64,000 nt of DNA from Bog-756 sp963730685 (GTDB lineage Bacteria; Actinomycetota; Acidimicrobiia; Acidimicrobiales; RAAP-2): the NCBI GenBank assembly GCA_963730685.1, contig CAVSSP010000003.1, positions 248,001-312,000 of the forward strand, written 5' to 3'. Shown here piece by piece: positions 9,812-17,933 of the stretch. The position numbers and the translations under genes were made by a program. The notes under the pieces are model-generated. The model did no database searches and had not been told where the DNA came from. It worked only from the letters and a program-made list of their open reading frames with translations. The first letter of the stretch is position 1. Every line of letters begins with the position of its first letter.

Positions 9812-10591
9812 TCACCCGACCCGGTAGGCCGCCATCGAGAGTGAGCCGCCGACGGAGCCGTCGACCAGGACGTGTGCGGGGGTCCCCGAGGCGGCGGCAA
9901 GACCGGCGATGGGCGCCAGTGGGAGGAAGTGGTCGGGGGTCGGTACGGCCAACCGGTAGTCGGGATGGTCCACCAGGGCACCGGTGCGTTCGGGCTCCCC
10001 GACCATGAGGGCGGTGCAGTCGTGGGCGAAGCGGGCGGCCCAGTCGAAGGGGACATCGCCGGCTCCCATGTCCACCAGGCCAAGATTGTGGACGACGTTG
10101 CCGCTCCCGAGGAACAGGACCCCTTCCGACCGGAGCGGGGCAAGCCGGGTGCCGAGGTCGAAGTGTTCGTCGAACCCCTCGAACCCGTTGACCGACAGCT
10201 GGATCACCGGAACATCGGCCGAGGGGAAGAGGTGCACCAGAACCGACCATGCCCCGTGGTCGAGCCCCCAGCCGTCCTCGTCGAGGCCCACCCATCGGGG
10301 CTTGACCACTTCGGCGACCTCGGCGGCGACATCGGGCGCACCGGGGGCCGGGTACTCCACCTCGAACAGCGTCTGGGGGAACCCGTAGAAGTCGTGGATC
10401 GTCTTGGGAGCCTCCATGGCAGTGACCAGCGTCGATCCGACGTACCAGTGGGCCGAGACGATCACGACGGCGCGCGGGGTGGGGATGGATGCGCCGAACT
10501 CACGCCACGCCCGGGTGTAGCGGTTGTGCTCCAGCGCGTTCATGGGGTTCCCGTGACCGAGGAACGCCGCCGGCATCAGCTCGGATTCCAC
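9812..10591 (-). CDS. LigB-type extradiol dioxygenase, DODA/YgiD family
   Basis: Class III extradiol-type dioxygenase of the 4,5-DOPA dioxygenase family (259 residues), likely a non-haem iron or zinc enzyme that cleaves a catechol-type ring. Family motifs run in order: FLGHGNPMNALE (first metal His), VVIVSAHWYVG (second metal His), HDFYGFPQTLFEVEYPAPG, GLDHGAWSVLVHLFP, LGSGNVVHNL and TPDHFLPLAP. The GTG at 10591 has GGGAGG at 5 nt; the ATG at 10576 is the alternative and matches where most homologues begin. It stands alone, divergent from the MFS exporter, so the natural substrate is unknown. Confidence 0.9.
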   Translation of the reverse strand: MESELMPAAFLGHGNPMNALEHNRYTRAWREFGASIPTPRAVVIVSAHWYVGSTLVTAMEAPKTIHDFYGFPQTLFEVEYPAPGAPDVAAEVAEVVKPRWVGLDEDGWGLDHGAWSVLVHLFPSADVPVIQLSVNGFEGFDEHFDLGTRLAPLRSEGVLFLGSGNVVHNLGLVDMGAGDVPFDWAARFAHDCTALMVGEPERTGALVDHPDYRLAVPTPDHFLPLAPIAGLAAASGTPAHVLVDGSVGGSLSMAAYRVG

Positions 10592-10658
10592 AGCCACCTC
10601 CCGGTCCGGTCCGTCTGGCCAGTGTCCCACGATCGATGCCGACGCGGAATGCCTTCCG

Positions 10659-10722
10659 GCGGGGGCGGAGGCCGGGGCGGGGGCCGGTCCGGGGGTCGAG
10701 GCAGAGGCGGGGCGGGTCCGGG
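10659..10722 (+). other. G-run tract, possible G-quadruplex
   Basis: On the plus strand several runs of four to five G (for example ggggg, gggg, ggggg, ggggg) are separated by 1-8 nt, between the divergent dioxygenase and MFS genes. The pattern fits a G-quadruplex-forming sequence, but in such a GC-rich genome it may be chance. Confidence 0.35.
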
Positions 10723-10852
10723 CGACGGACGGCGACGACAGGCAGCCACGCAGGGGTCCAGGGGAGGTGCGTCCACTTACACTGGCTGAAATGGCCCCAG
10801 AGGGCAGAATGGCAGCACCACGAGCGGGAGACGACCGGTTGGGAGCGAAGAG

Positions 10853-12883
10853 ATGAGTGACGCGGCGACCCTTTCGGGACCGACCCCCGCCCTCTCGCAC
10901 CGCCGGGTGCTCATCGTCATCGGTGCGCTCATGTTGGGGATGTTCCTGGCTGCCCTGGACCAGACGGTGGTGTCCACCGCCCTGCCCACCATCGTGGGTG
11001 ATCTGAACGGCGCCTCGCACCTCAGCTGGGTCGTCACGGCCTACCTGCTGGCCTCGACGGTTTCCACGCCGCTGTGGGGGAAGCTCGGCGACCTGTACGG
11101 GAGGAAGCTCTTCTTTCAGGCGGCCATCGTGATCTTCCTGGTCGGATCGGTGCTCTCGGGACTGAGCCAGTCCATGATCGAGCTCATCCTCTTCCGGGCT
11201 GTGCAGGGGCTCGGCGGCGGCGGTCTGATGATCGGCGCCATGACCATCATCGGGGACGTGGTGTCCCCCCGGGAGCGTGGTCGCTACATGGGCCTGTTCA
11301 TGGCCATGTTCGGGGTGACGTCCGTGATCGGTCCCCTGATCGGAGGGGTCTTCGTCGACTACCTCTCGTGGCGGTGGATCTTCTACATCAACATCCCCAT
11401 CGGGGTCGTCGCGCTGGCGGTCACGGCCACCGCCCTGCCCGGGGCGCTCAGCCGGGTCCACCGGGTCATCGACTACCTGGGCACCGCGCTGATCGCTCTG
11501 GCCGCCACCTCGCTCGTCTTGTTCACCAGTCTCGGCGGGACGTCGTACCCGTGGGGCTCGCCGTTCATCATCGGATTGGCGGTCGCCGGGGTGGTCTTCA
11601 CCGTCTTGTTCCTCTTCGCCGAGCGCCGGGCGGTCGAGCCGATCATCCCGTTGCCGCTGTTCGTGAACCGGGTCTTCGCCGCCGCCAGCGCCATCGGGTT
11701 CGTGGTCGGCTTCGCCATGTTCGGGGCCCTGACCTTCCTGCCCCTGTTCTTCCAGGACGTGAGGGGGATCAGCGCCATCCAGTCCGGTGTCCGCCTCTTC
11801 CCCCTCATGGGAGGGCTTCTGTTCGCCTCCATCGGCTCGGGACTGCTGGTCAGCCGGTGGGGCCGGTACAAGGTCTTCCCCGTGGTCGGTACCGCACTGA
11901 TGACCATCGGTCTCTTCTTGATGTCGAGGATCGGGGTGTCCACCAACTCGTGGGTGACCGCCGGATACATGGTCGTCTTCGGGTTGGGGCTCGGACTGAT
12001 CCTGCAGGTGCTCACGGTGGCGGTCCAGAACGCCGTGCCGTACGAGGAGCTGGGCACCGCCACCTCCGGTGTCACCTTCTTCCGGATGATCGGCGGCTCG
12101 TTCGGCACCGCCGTCTTCGGGGCGATCTTCGCCAACCTGTTGGTCGGCAACGTGCTCCGTGCCCTTCACGTCACCAAGGCGCCCAGCGGGTTCAGCCTCA
12201 ACGCCGACAACCCCGCCGCCATCCACAAGCTGCCGGCAGCCGCTCAGGCCGCCGTCATCCAGGGCATCGCCCACACCATCCAGACCATGTTCCTCATCGG
12301 GGTGCCGGTCGCTTTCGTGGCCTTCCTCTTGAGCTGGACGCTGCCGGAGATCACGCTGCGCAAGTCGATCACGACCTCCGAGCCGGGGGAGAACCTCGGG
12401 CTGCCGGAGCCCCGGACATCGCTGGGCGAGGTCCAGCGCATCCTCGAGCGGGCTGCCAGCCGCGAAAACCGCCGGGAGCTCTACGAGACGCTGTCGGGCC
12501 GCGCCGGGCTCGACCTCGAACCCCGTGCCAGCTGGCTCCTGTACCGGCTGGCCGACCGGCCCGACGCCACCGTCGAGGAGGTGGGCTCGAGCCTCAAGGT
12601 GGACCCGGAACGGCTCCGGGACGGGGTGCACTCGTTGGTCGCCGCCGGGATGGTGGAACGGATCGAATGCCCCGAGGGCCACAAGCTGGTGCTCACAGCC
12701 GAGGGGCACGAGGCCATCGAGAAGCTGACCGGCGCCCGGCGCGACTCGATGACCGAGCTGCTGGAGGGATGGGATCCGGAGACCCATCCCGAGGTGGTCG
12801 TCCTCATCCGCGACCTGGCCAAGGCCCTCATGGCCGACGACGACAAGCTGTTGGCCGACGCCGGGGCCCCCGCCACGGTGTGA
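10853..12883 (+). CDS. MFS drug exporter (EmrB/QacA type) fused to a winged-helix domain
   Basis: A 676-residue protein. Residues 1-500 are a 14-helix DHA2-type major facilitator: AALDQTVVSTALPTIVGDL (motif C-like), STPLWGKLGDLYGRK (motif A) and YLSWRWIFYINIPIG. Such exporters use the proton gradient to expel drugs or lipids. The last 150 residues are soluble and resemble a MarR-like winged helix (SWLLYRLADRPDATVEEVGS, then GMVERIECPEGHKLVLTAEG). The start has GGAGCGAAGAG just upstream. MFS proteins with such tails occur in actinobacteria; their function is not known to me, and DNA binding by a membrane protein is speculation. Confidence 0.9.
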   Translation: MSDAATLSGPTPALSHRRVLIVIGALMLGMFLAALDQTVVSTALPTIVGDLNGASHLSWVVTAYLLASTVSTPLWGKLGDLYGRKLFFQAAIVIFLVGSVLSGLSQSMIELILFRAVQGLGGGGLMIGAMTIIGDVVSPRERGRYMGLFMAMFGVTSVIGPLIGGVFVDYLSWRWIFYINIPIGVVALAVTATALPGALSRVHRVIDYLGTALIALAATSLVLFTSLGGTSYPWGSPFIIGLAVAGVVFTVLFLFAERRAVEPIIPLPLFVNRVFAAASAIGFVVGFAMFGALTFLPLFFQDVRGISAIQSGVRLFPLMGGLLFASIGSGLLVSRWGRYKVFPVVGTALMTIGLFLMSRIGVSTNSWVTAGYMVVFGLGLGLILQVLTVAVQNAVPYEELGTATSGVTFFRMIGGSFGTAVFGAIFANLLVGNVLRALHVTKAPSGFSLNADNPAAIHKLPAAAQAAVIQGIAHTIQTMFLIGVPVAFVAFLLSWTLPEITLRKSITTSEPGENLGLPEPRTSLGEVQRILERAASRENRRELYETLSGRAGLDLEPRASWLLYRLADRPDATVEEVGSSLKVDPERLRDGVHSLVAAGMVERIECPEGHKLVLTAEGHEAIEKLTGARRDSMTELLEGWDPETHPEVVVLIRDLAKALMADDDKLLADAGAPATV

Positions 12884-12904
12884 TCCGGCCCGGGCCTGTC
12901 AGGG

Positions 12905-14173
12905 TCAGGGCGCGGAGCGGACGCTGACCCGGCTCAGGGTGGTGAACGTGCACAAGTAGAGCTCGCGACCGAAGCCGGCCGACGGGAAGAGCACCGACTG
13001 GACCGGGCTCCCGGTGTCGGCCCGGGCAATCTCGTCGCCGGTCTCGATGTCCAGGACCACCACCTGGTCGGCCAGACGGCCCTGGTCGTAGTCGCCCGTC
13101 ACCAGCTCGCCGGTGTCCGGATACAACAGCAGGTGGCCGCCGTGCTCCTGGCGCCGCCGCCATCGTGGCGAGAGGGAGCCGTCGCCGGCGATGTCGAACG
13201 CCTGCATCACCCCGTTGCCGCTGTCGTAGCCCACCGCAATGGAGCGCTCGATGTCGATGACCGGAGGGTTGGCCACCAGCCCTCCGGGTCCGTCGCCCAC
13301 CGCGGTACCCGATACGGCCCCCGAGGCGAGGTCGACCCGGATCAGTTGCAGCGGTGCCGTCGAGAGCCCGTGGCCGTGGAGTGTTCCGGAGTAGCCCTCA
13401 CTGCCGTCGCCGTCGTCGAGGAACCATGCGGCTCCGAGGGCGATGACACAGTCCCACCCGTACGTCTGGCCGGCCGAGTTGCGGTATCTCGCTCGGAACG
13501 AATCGTCGGCACGGAGCCGGCCGTCGTCCCAGCGCACCCGCAACAGGCTGGTGTCGCCGACGGCGTAGACGTGGCGGGCATCGGCCGACAGCCGGGCGAT
13601 CGAGGGCTCGGCCAACCCGAGCCGGTCGACGATCTCGAGGCCTTCGGGCTCCAGGGCCACCAGCTCGCTGGCACGGCGGTCGCCGGGTGGGACCGGTTGT
13701 CCGGGCCGGGAACCGGCGAAGTCCTTGGTCACCAGGTGACCGTCGGGCATGATCACGAAGCCGTTGTACGGCGCCACTCTGGGGAGCGTGGCCATGGCCA
13801 CGACGGACAGGTCGGGATCGAGCCGGTGGGCATGATTCCCGAACACCGTGTAGATCGATCCGTTGGCATGGACACCGATGCTCCCCGGCCACGTCCGGCC
13901 TCCCGGCAGGTCGGGCGACCGCTGCAACGGCTCGAGGGTGAGGGGATCGATCCGTTCGACGAACGAGACGGCGTCGTCCCCGGCGGTGTGTCGCAGCAGG
14001 TAGAGCTGGCCGGGGTCGCGGGTGACGGCCATCGTCGCTGCCGGAGCCGTGCGTGACCCGACCTCGAGCGATTCTCCAGCCCGCAGGTCGAGCGGGGATC
14101 CGCCGTGGGGCACCTGGAGACGGAGGGGTCCGGCGTCCTCACACGACCAGGGGCCGGGCCAGTACCCGCTCAT
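12905..14173 (-). CDS. hypothetical beta-propeller-like protein
   Basis: A 422-residue soluble protein with no signal peptide. It is built of repeated beta-rich segments: GSIYTVFGNHAHRLDPD, GFVIMPDGHLVTKDF, ARHVYAVGDTSLLRV, NGVMQAFDIAGDG, GELVTGDYDQGRLADQVVV and SVLFPSAGFGRELYLCTF. These suggest a six- to seven-bladed propeller related to SMP-30/YncE-like proteins. The final blades (ELYLCTFTTLSRV) resemble SMP-30-type folds, but I see no clear metal or catalytic set. It is 16 bp downstream of a TetR-family gene on the same strand, so the two probably form an operon. I do not assign a reaction. Confidence 0.65.
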   Translation of the reverse strand: MSGYWPGPWSCEDAGPLRLQVPHGGSPLDLRAGESLEVGSRTAPAATMAVTRDPGQLYLLRHTAGDDAVSFVERIDPLTLEPLQRSPDLPGGRTWPGSIGVHANGSIYTVFGNHAHRLDPDLSVVAMATLPRVAPYNGFVIMPDGHLVTKDFAGSRPGQPVPPGDRRASELVALEPEGLEIVDRLGLAEPSIARLSADARHVYAVGDTSLLRVRWDDGRLRADDSFRARYRNSAGQTYGWDCVIALGAAWFLDDGDGSEGYSGTLHGHGLSTAPLQLIRVDLASGAVSGTAVGDGPGGLVANPPVIDIERSIAVGYDSGNGVMQAFDIAGDGSLSPRWRRRQEHGGHLLLYPDTGELVTGDYDQGRLADQVVVLDIETGDEIARADTGSPVQSVLFPSAGFGRELYLCTFTTLSRVSVRSAP

Positions 14174-14189
14174 CGGGCCACCCGGTGAT

Positions 14190-14864
14190 TCAGCGATCGG
14201 TTGAGAACAGGGCCCTCAACGCCGTCGCCGTCGCCGACTTGGCCTCCGCCGTCGACAGTCCCTGGTCGTTCAAGAGCAGTTGGTGGGCCTCGAACGAGCA
14301 CAGGACGTCGGCGGCCGCCAGCGCCATCGAGGCCGCCGGCGGTCCCAGGAGGTCGAGCTCGGGTGCGAAGAGTGTGGCGAGCTGGAGGCGCAGGAAGGAG
14401 CGGTTCCGGGTGAGCCTGGCCGAGAGGATGGGTTGGAACGGCGAACGGAGCCGTGACACCGCGGCCGCGCTCCCGACGGCGTCGAACAGCCGGAAGCGCT
14501 GGTCGACGATGGCGGCGACCTTCGTCACCAGCCGATCCGACGGGACCGCCGCCACCGGGACCAGGGCGACGGCCCGGCCCTCCATCCTCACGATGGCGGT
14601 CCTGGTGAGGTCGTCGACGTCGTCGAAGTAGCGGAACAGGGACCGGGGGGAGAGGCCCGACCGGGCGGCGATCTCCTCGGTGCTCGGACGCAGGTTGCCG
14701 TCACGGTAGAGGTCGAGGAGCGCGTCCACGACGGCCTCACGGTTGCGCTGTCGGCGCAGCTGGCGACCGTCCTGGCGTTCGGGTGGGACCGGTCCATCCG
14801 GCCGGGCGTCGTCGAGCCCGTCCGATCCGTCAATCGTGACGCCTTCGGTCCCGGAGAGAGCCAT
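14190..14864 (-). CDS. TetR/AcrR-family transcriptional regulator
   Basis: A 224-residue regulator. A charged N-terminal tail precedes a typical TetR DNA-binding domain (about residues 38-85): RNREAVVDALLDLYRDG, then the helix-turn-helix EEIAARSGLSPRSLFRYFDD. The C-terminal helical domain is ligand-binding and divergent, as usual. The ATG at 14864 has no strong Shine-Dalgarno. The beta-propeller gene follows after 16 bp, so the regulator may control its own operon or the divergent DinB-like gene, whose start is 210 bp away. Confidence 0.88.
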   Translation of the reverse strand: MALSGTEGVTIDGSDGLDDARPDGPVPPERQDGRQLRRQRNREAVVDALLDLYRDGNLRPSTEEIAARSGLSPRSLFRYFDDVDDLTRTAIVRMEGRAVALVPVAAVPSDRLVTKVAAIVDQRFRLFDAVGSAAAVSRLRSPFQPILSARLTRNRSFLRLQLATLFAPELDLLGPPAASMALAAADVLCSFEAHQLLLNDQGLSTAEAKSATATALRALFSTDR

Positions 14865-15074
14865 GGTGGTGTGGAGGCTATCGCTCGCCGTGTCCGCCGG
14901 CGACCCCCCGGTGCCGGCGTGCCGCCCCCTGCCTGCCGCCCCTGCCTGCCGCCCCCCTGTGGAGGAGTAGCCGGTCACGGTTGACAGTGGGACGGCCACG
15001 TACTTACCTGGGGCCGTTGCAGGTCCCGGCGGCGACCGCCGCCGATACGGGCCGCTCGTCACCCGGGAGGACCG

Positions 15075-15644
15075 TTGGCCGACGAACTCGTGCTGGACTC
15101 GCTTCAGCGCCGCATGAGGGCCATGCACTCGCTCTACTACGACGCGGTGGCAACCATGGACCTCGACCAGGTCAACCACTTCGAGCGTGAGGGAGTGGTG
15201 CCCATCGCGTTCAGTCTGTTCCACATCGTCAACATGATCGATGCCTCGTTCCTGTTGATGACCGGGGTCGCCCCGATCTGGGACGAGTCGTGGGAGCAGA
15301 AGATCAGACCGGCCATCGCCGACCACGGTAAGCACCGCACCGTGGCGGAGATGGTCCATCAGCGCATCGGCGACTATGCGGCATTCCAGGAGTACATGGC
15401 GGCCGTGTTCAACCGGACCGAGGCGTGGCTCGGCGGATTGGACCCCGCCGAGCTCGGTCGGGTGGTGGTCGGGCGCCCGCTTCCACCTCAGATCGCCAGT
15501 ACCTACAGTGCCCGCGTGGCCGGCCCGGCCGGGATCACACTGCTCGACGCCGCCGAGTGCTGGATCTATCAGCACGGGCTGCGGCACATGGGGGAGATCG
15601 AGTTGGCCCGCGGCCTGGTCGGGCTGCAGGGCATGACCTCCTGA
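15075..15644 (+). CDS. DinB-like four-helix protein
   Basis: A 189-residue protein beginning at TTG 15075, with GGGAGGA 3-4 nt upstream. The helical pattern and the two histidine-bearing segments (FSLFHIVNMIDASFLL and YQHGLRHMGEIELARGL) fit the DinB/YfiT metal-binding four-helix bundle, in which three His usually bind a divalent metal. Members include bacillithiol or mycothiol transferases and many proteins of unknown role. No partner gene suggests a substrate. Downstream, 15661-15723 is a simple-sequence tract. Confidence 0.7.
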   Translation: MADELVLDSLQRRMRAMHSLYYDAVATMDLDQVNHFEREGVVPIAFSLFHIVNMIDASFLLMTGVAPIWDESWEQKIRPAIADHGKHRTVAEMVHQRIGDYAAFQEYMAAVFNRTEAWLGGLDPAELGRVVVGRPLPPQIASTYSARVAGPAGITLLDAAECWIYQHGLRHMGEIELARGLVGLQGMTS

Positions 15645-15660
15645 GCGGCGGCTCGGGTCG

Positions 15661-15723
15661 CACCACCGCCACCGCCACCGCCGCCACCACCACCACCACC
15701 ACCGCCACCACCGCCACCACCGG
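15661..15723. repeat. simple-sequence tract of ccaccg/cca units
   Basis: About 60 bp of alternating cca and ccg triplets between the converging DinB-like and cytochrome genes. Such a trinucleotide tract is prone to slippage. The 190-bp gap holds no gene and no clear terminator hairpin. Confidence 0.8.
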
Positions 15724-15834
15724 CGAACGGCCGCGCCCGTATGGGGTCACAGGACGTCGCACGCGACAACAGCCGCCCGGAGGCGGCCGTTGTCGGGGCG
15801 GGAACGGCGGTGGGAGGACGGCGGTGGCTCCGAG

Positions 15835-16875
15835 CTAGACGGTGGCGTGCACCGGCGGTGGCACACCGACCGGCGGCGAGGTGCCATGGGTGGTGGCATC
15901 GGCGGCGAGGTCCCGGTAGTGCTGGCGCCAGATGAGTCGGTAGACGCGGCTCCAACGGGGGATCGAGCGCAGCCCGGGTATGAAGGGGAGCAGCACCAGA
16001 CCCAGGGTGAGGACCATCATGATGGCCCACACCTGGAAGTCGCCGCTGGACGAGCTGTTCATCGGGGGGACCTGGTACCAGAGCGTGTAGAGCCACAGCC
16101 ACGCCTGCCCCGGGTAGTTGCCGGCTCCGTTCATCATTCCCCACTGGTCACCGGACAGGTGCTGCGCATCGGCCAGGTTGGCCAGGTAGGTGCCGTCGGC
16201 GATGAACAAGAGGGGCTTGGTGTAGTCGGTCCCGTAGAACTGCCGCGAGCTCAACAGGGCCCCGTCCAACGCCCCGCTCCTGGCCATGGATGTGAGTCCG
16301 GCGATGATCGTGCTGACCGGGCCGTAGGCGCCCGTCGGGACGGTCAGGGCACCGTCGGCATAGGTCGCCTTGGCCACCGCCGTCTCGTAGGCCGCCGTCC
16401 ACTTCGCCTGCTGGGCCGACGACGCCGATGCGTACTCGTTGAGCGCCGCCTGCACGGCCGGGCTGTTCGGGAGCGTGCGCAACGGGTCGATCACGTCGTC
16501 GGTGGCGGTGTTGATCGGATGGTGGACTCCGAACCAGCTCTCCGGAGAGATGGGGCCGATCCCTTGGGAGGCGCCGGCGGTGGAGTTGTAGGGCGGCCCG
16601 TAGGTGGCGGTGGCGCTCGTACCGTCGAGCTCGGTGGTGGCGGTCTGGGCGAAGTCCACCGGGTCCGCTGTCGACCAGGACTTGACGGTGACGGGTGCTT
16701 CGGCGGGTGACCCGAAGATCACGGCCAGGCCGGCCACCAGCACGCCCACCACCACGAGGGCGATGATGAACTCCTTGACCAGGTCGTAGGGGACGTACTT
16801 GCCGTGCCACTCCTCGACGTCACGATCGGGCTTGAACGACCGGTGCCGCTTCTGCGGGGGTGCGACCTGGCTCAT
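15835..16875 (-). CDS. cytochrome b C-terminal (subunit IV)-like membrane protein with large inserted domain
   Basis: A 346-residue membrane protein whose N-terminus (DVEEWHGKYVPYDLVKEFII) and first helix (about 32-53) resemble cytochrome b6f subunit IV/cytochrome b C-terminal proteins. About 190 mostly hydrophilic residues follow (SWSTADPVDFAQTATTEL, GTSATATYGPPYN, FYGTDYTKPLLFIADGTYLA, GDQWGMMNGAGNYPGQAWLW). One or two helices and a cytoplasmic tail end the protein. I cannot find the PEWY motif that marks the quinol-oxidation site. The start overlaps the stop of the upstream cytochrome b gene (ATGA). It is probably part of a quinol-oxidising membrane complex; partner and acceptor are not encoded nearby. 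Confidence 0.75.
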   Translation of the reverse strand: MSQVAPPQKRHRSFKPDRDVEEWHGKYVPYDLVKEFIIALVVVGVLVAGLAVIFGSPAEAPVTVKSWSTADPVDFAQTATTELDGTSATATYGPPYNSTAGASQGIGPISPESWFGVHHPINTATDDVIDPLRTLPNSPAVQAALNEYASASSAQQAKWTAAYETAVAKATYADGALTVPTGAYGPVSTIIAGLTSMARSGALDGALLSSRQFYGTDYTKPLLFIADGTYLANLADAQHLSGDQWGMMNGAGNYPGQAWLWLYTLWYQVPPMNSSSSGDFQVWAIMMVLTLGLVLLPFIPGLRSIPRWSRVYRLIWRQHYRDLAADATTHGTSPPVGVPPPVHATV

Positions 16876-17657
16876 GACTGGCCTTCGATCTTCGTCGGTG
16901 TCACTTCGGCGACCGGTGTCGATGCCGTACCGGAGCCGGGGACCGGATGGGAGCCGTTCTGGACAGGGAGGTCCGTGGTCCGGGCGCCGGTGGGGGATTC
17001 GTCGGGCGGGTCGGAGAGAGCGAAGGGTGGGACCACCCCGCGCCGACGGACCAACAGCACGTGCAACCCCACCAGGAACACCACGACCACGGGGAGGAGC
17101 ACGATGTGCCACATCAGCATCTGGCCGAAGTTGGTGACGTTGAAGATGGCGCCGGCACCGGTGGAGTTGATCCCGTCCTTGGCCTGGGTGCTGATCCATT
17201 GGGAGTCGAAATCCTGTTGGGACAGGTAGCCGGTGAAGGCCGCCCCGACCGAGATCACGAAGGACACCACCCCGGTGATCCAGGTGGCGCGGCGCCGGCC
17301 GCGCCATGCGGCCATGAAGAACTTCCCCCACAGGTGGACGACCATGGCGAAGAAGAAGACCTCGACGCTCCAGAGGTGGAGCGAGTTCACGAACAGGCCC
17401 ACGGTGGACGTGTGCCACCACGTGGGACCGAAGACGGCGAGCACGCAGCCGGTGGCGATGACCACCGCCAGTGCGGCCAGGGTGATCACGCCGAAGACGT
17501 AGATCCACGACGCCACATAGGCGGGCTGGCGGTCCGGCATGAGCCGCTCGGGCGGCAACGCCTCGATGGCCGCGTTGCGCAGTTTGGCGCTCAGCTGGTG
17601 GGCGTCCTCGGGTCGGCCTGCGGCCGTCTCGACCGGGGTATCGGTGTCCATTGCCAT
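16872..17657 (-). CDS. cytochrome b N-terminal domain protein (b6-like)
   Basis: A 261-residue four-helix di-haem cytochrome b. The haem ligands are visible: a His pair 13 residues apart in helix 2 (LHLWSVEVFFFAMVVHLW) and a pair 14 residues apart in helix 4 (WHIVLLPVVVVFLVGLHVLL). The 13/14 spacing is that of b6-type proteins. GAAFTGYLSQQDFDSQW lies in the conserved loop. The C-terminal 50 residues are a Pro/Thr-rich tail. The ATG overlaps the stop of the preceding small gene (TGATG); a GTG 3 nt upstream is the alternative start. It transfers electrons from quinol across the membrane together with the adjacent subunit. Confidence 0.88.
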   Translation of the reverse strand: MAMDTDTPVETAAGRPEDAHQLSAKLRNAAIEALPPERLMPDRQPAYVASWIYVFGVITLAALAVVIATGCVLAVFGPTWWHTSTVGLFVNSLHLWSVEVFFFAMVVHLWGKFFMAAWRGRRRATWITGVVSFVISVGAAFTGYLSQQDFDSQWISTQAKDGINSTGAGAIFNVTNFGQMLMWHIVLLPVVVVFLVGLHVLLVRRRGVVPPFALSDPPDESPTGARTTDLPVQNGSHPVPGSGTASTPVAEVTPTKIEGQS

Positions 17658-17845
17658 CACTCATCTCCTCCGTGCCGCCGGAACGGGATCAGGATCGCCG
17701 CCACGAACACCAGGACCATCAACACGATGAGCACGGCGTTGGCCACGGAGATCTGGATGAACCCCCAGTGCAGGTAGTGACCGGGGCGGCTCAGGTCGAC
17801 CAGACTCCCGAACAAATTGACAAAGACCATTGACAACAGCGCCAT
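17657..17845 (-). CDS. 62-residue single-pass membrane protein of the cytochrome b operon
   Basis: A small protein starting at ATG 17845 with AGGAGG 9 nt upstream. An N-terminal amphipathic/hydrophobic stretch (ALLSMVFVNLFGSLV) is followed by HYLHWGFIQISVANAVLI and a clear helix ending in a basic stop-transfer RRH. The stop overlaps the cytochrome b start (TGATG), so translation is coupled. It may be a small accessory subunit of the cytochrome b complex, comparable in position, but not visibly in sequence, to small b6f subunits. I do not recognise a family. Confidence 0.75.
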   Translation of the reverse strand: MALLSMVFVNLFGSLVDLSRPGHYLHWGFIQISVANAVLIVLMVLVFVAAILIPFRRHGGDE

Positions 17846-17854
17846 TGTGCAAAA

Positions 17855-17869
17855 CCTCCTGTTAGGAGG
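17855..17869 (-). promoter_or_regulatory. hairpin that sequesters the Shine-Dalgarno of the cytochrome b operon
   Basis: On the minus strand the sequence reads CCTCCT-AAC-AGGAGG, a perfect 6-bp stem with a 3-nt loop, where the right arm is the Shine-Dalgarno of the 62-residue protein gene. If formed, the stem would occlude the ribosome site of the first gene and, through coupling, of the whole operon. Regulation is inferred from the sequence alone. Confidence 0.5.
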
Positions 17870-17904
17870 GTACGGACCTGGCCCGCCCCGCACTAGGGCC
17901 GAAG

Positions 17905-17918
17905 GTCCCTTCGGGGAC
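17905..17918 (-). terminator. short hairpin between the MBL-rhodanese gene and the cytochrome b operon
   Basis: gtccc-ttcg-gggac on the plus strand; on the minus-strand transcript it reads GUCCC-CGAA-GGGAC, a 5-bp stem with a 4-nt loop. It begins 16 nt after the stop of the MBL-rhodanese gene. No U-run follows, so it may be a weak terminator, an RNA-end stabiliser or part of the leader. Confidence 0.35.
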
Positions 17919-17933
17919 AGCGAGGCGGGTCGC

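Noticed and set aside
9812..12787. A 991-codon open frame on the minus strand covering the MFS gene
   Set aside because: Only its last part (the LigB-type dioxygenase, 9812-10591) is protein-like. The rest is antisense to the MFS exporter and has the Arg/Gly/Asp/His-rich composition of a shadow frame in GC-rich DNA.
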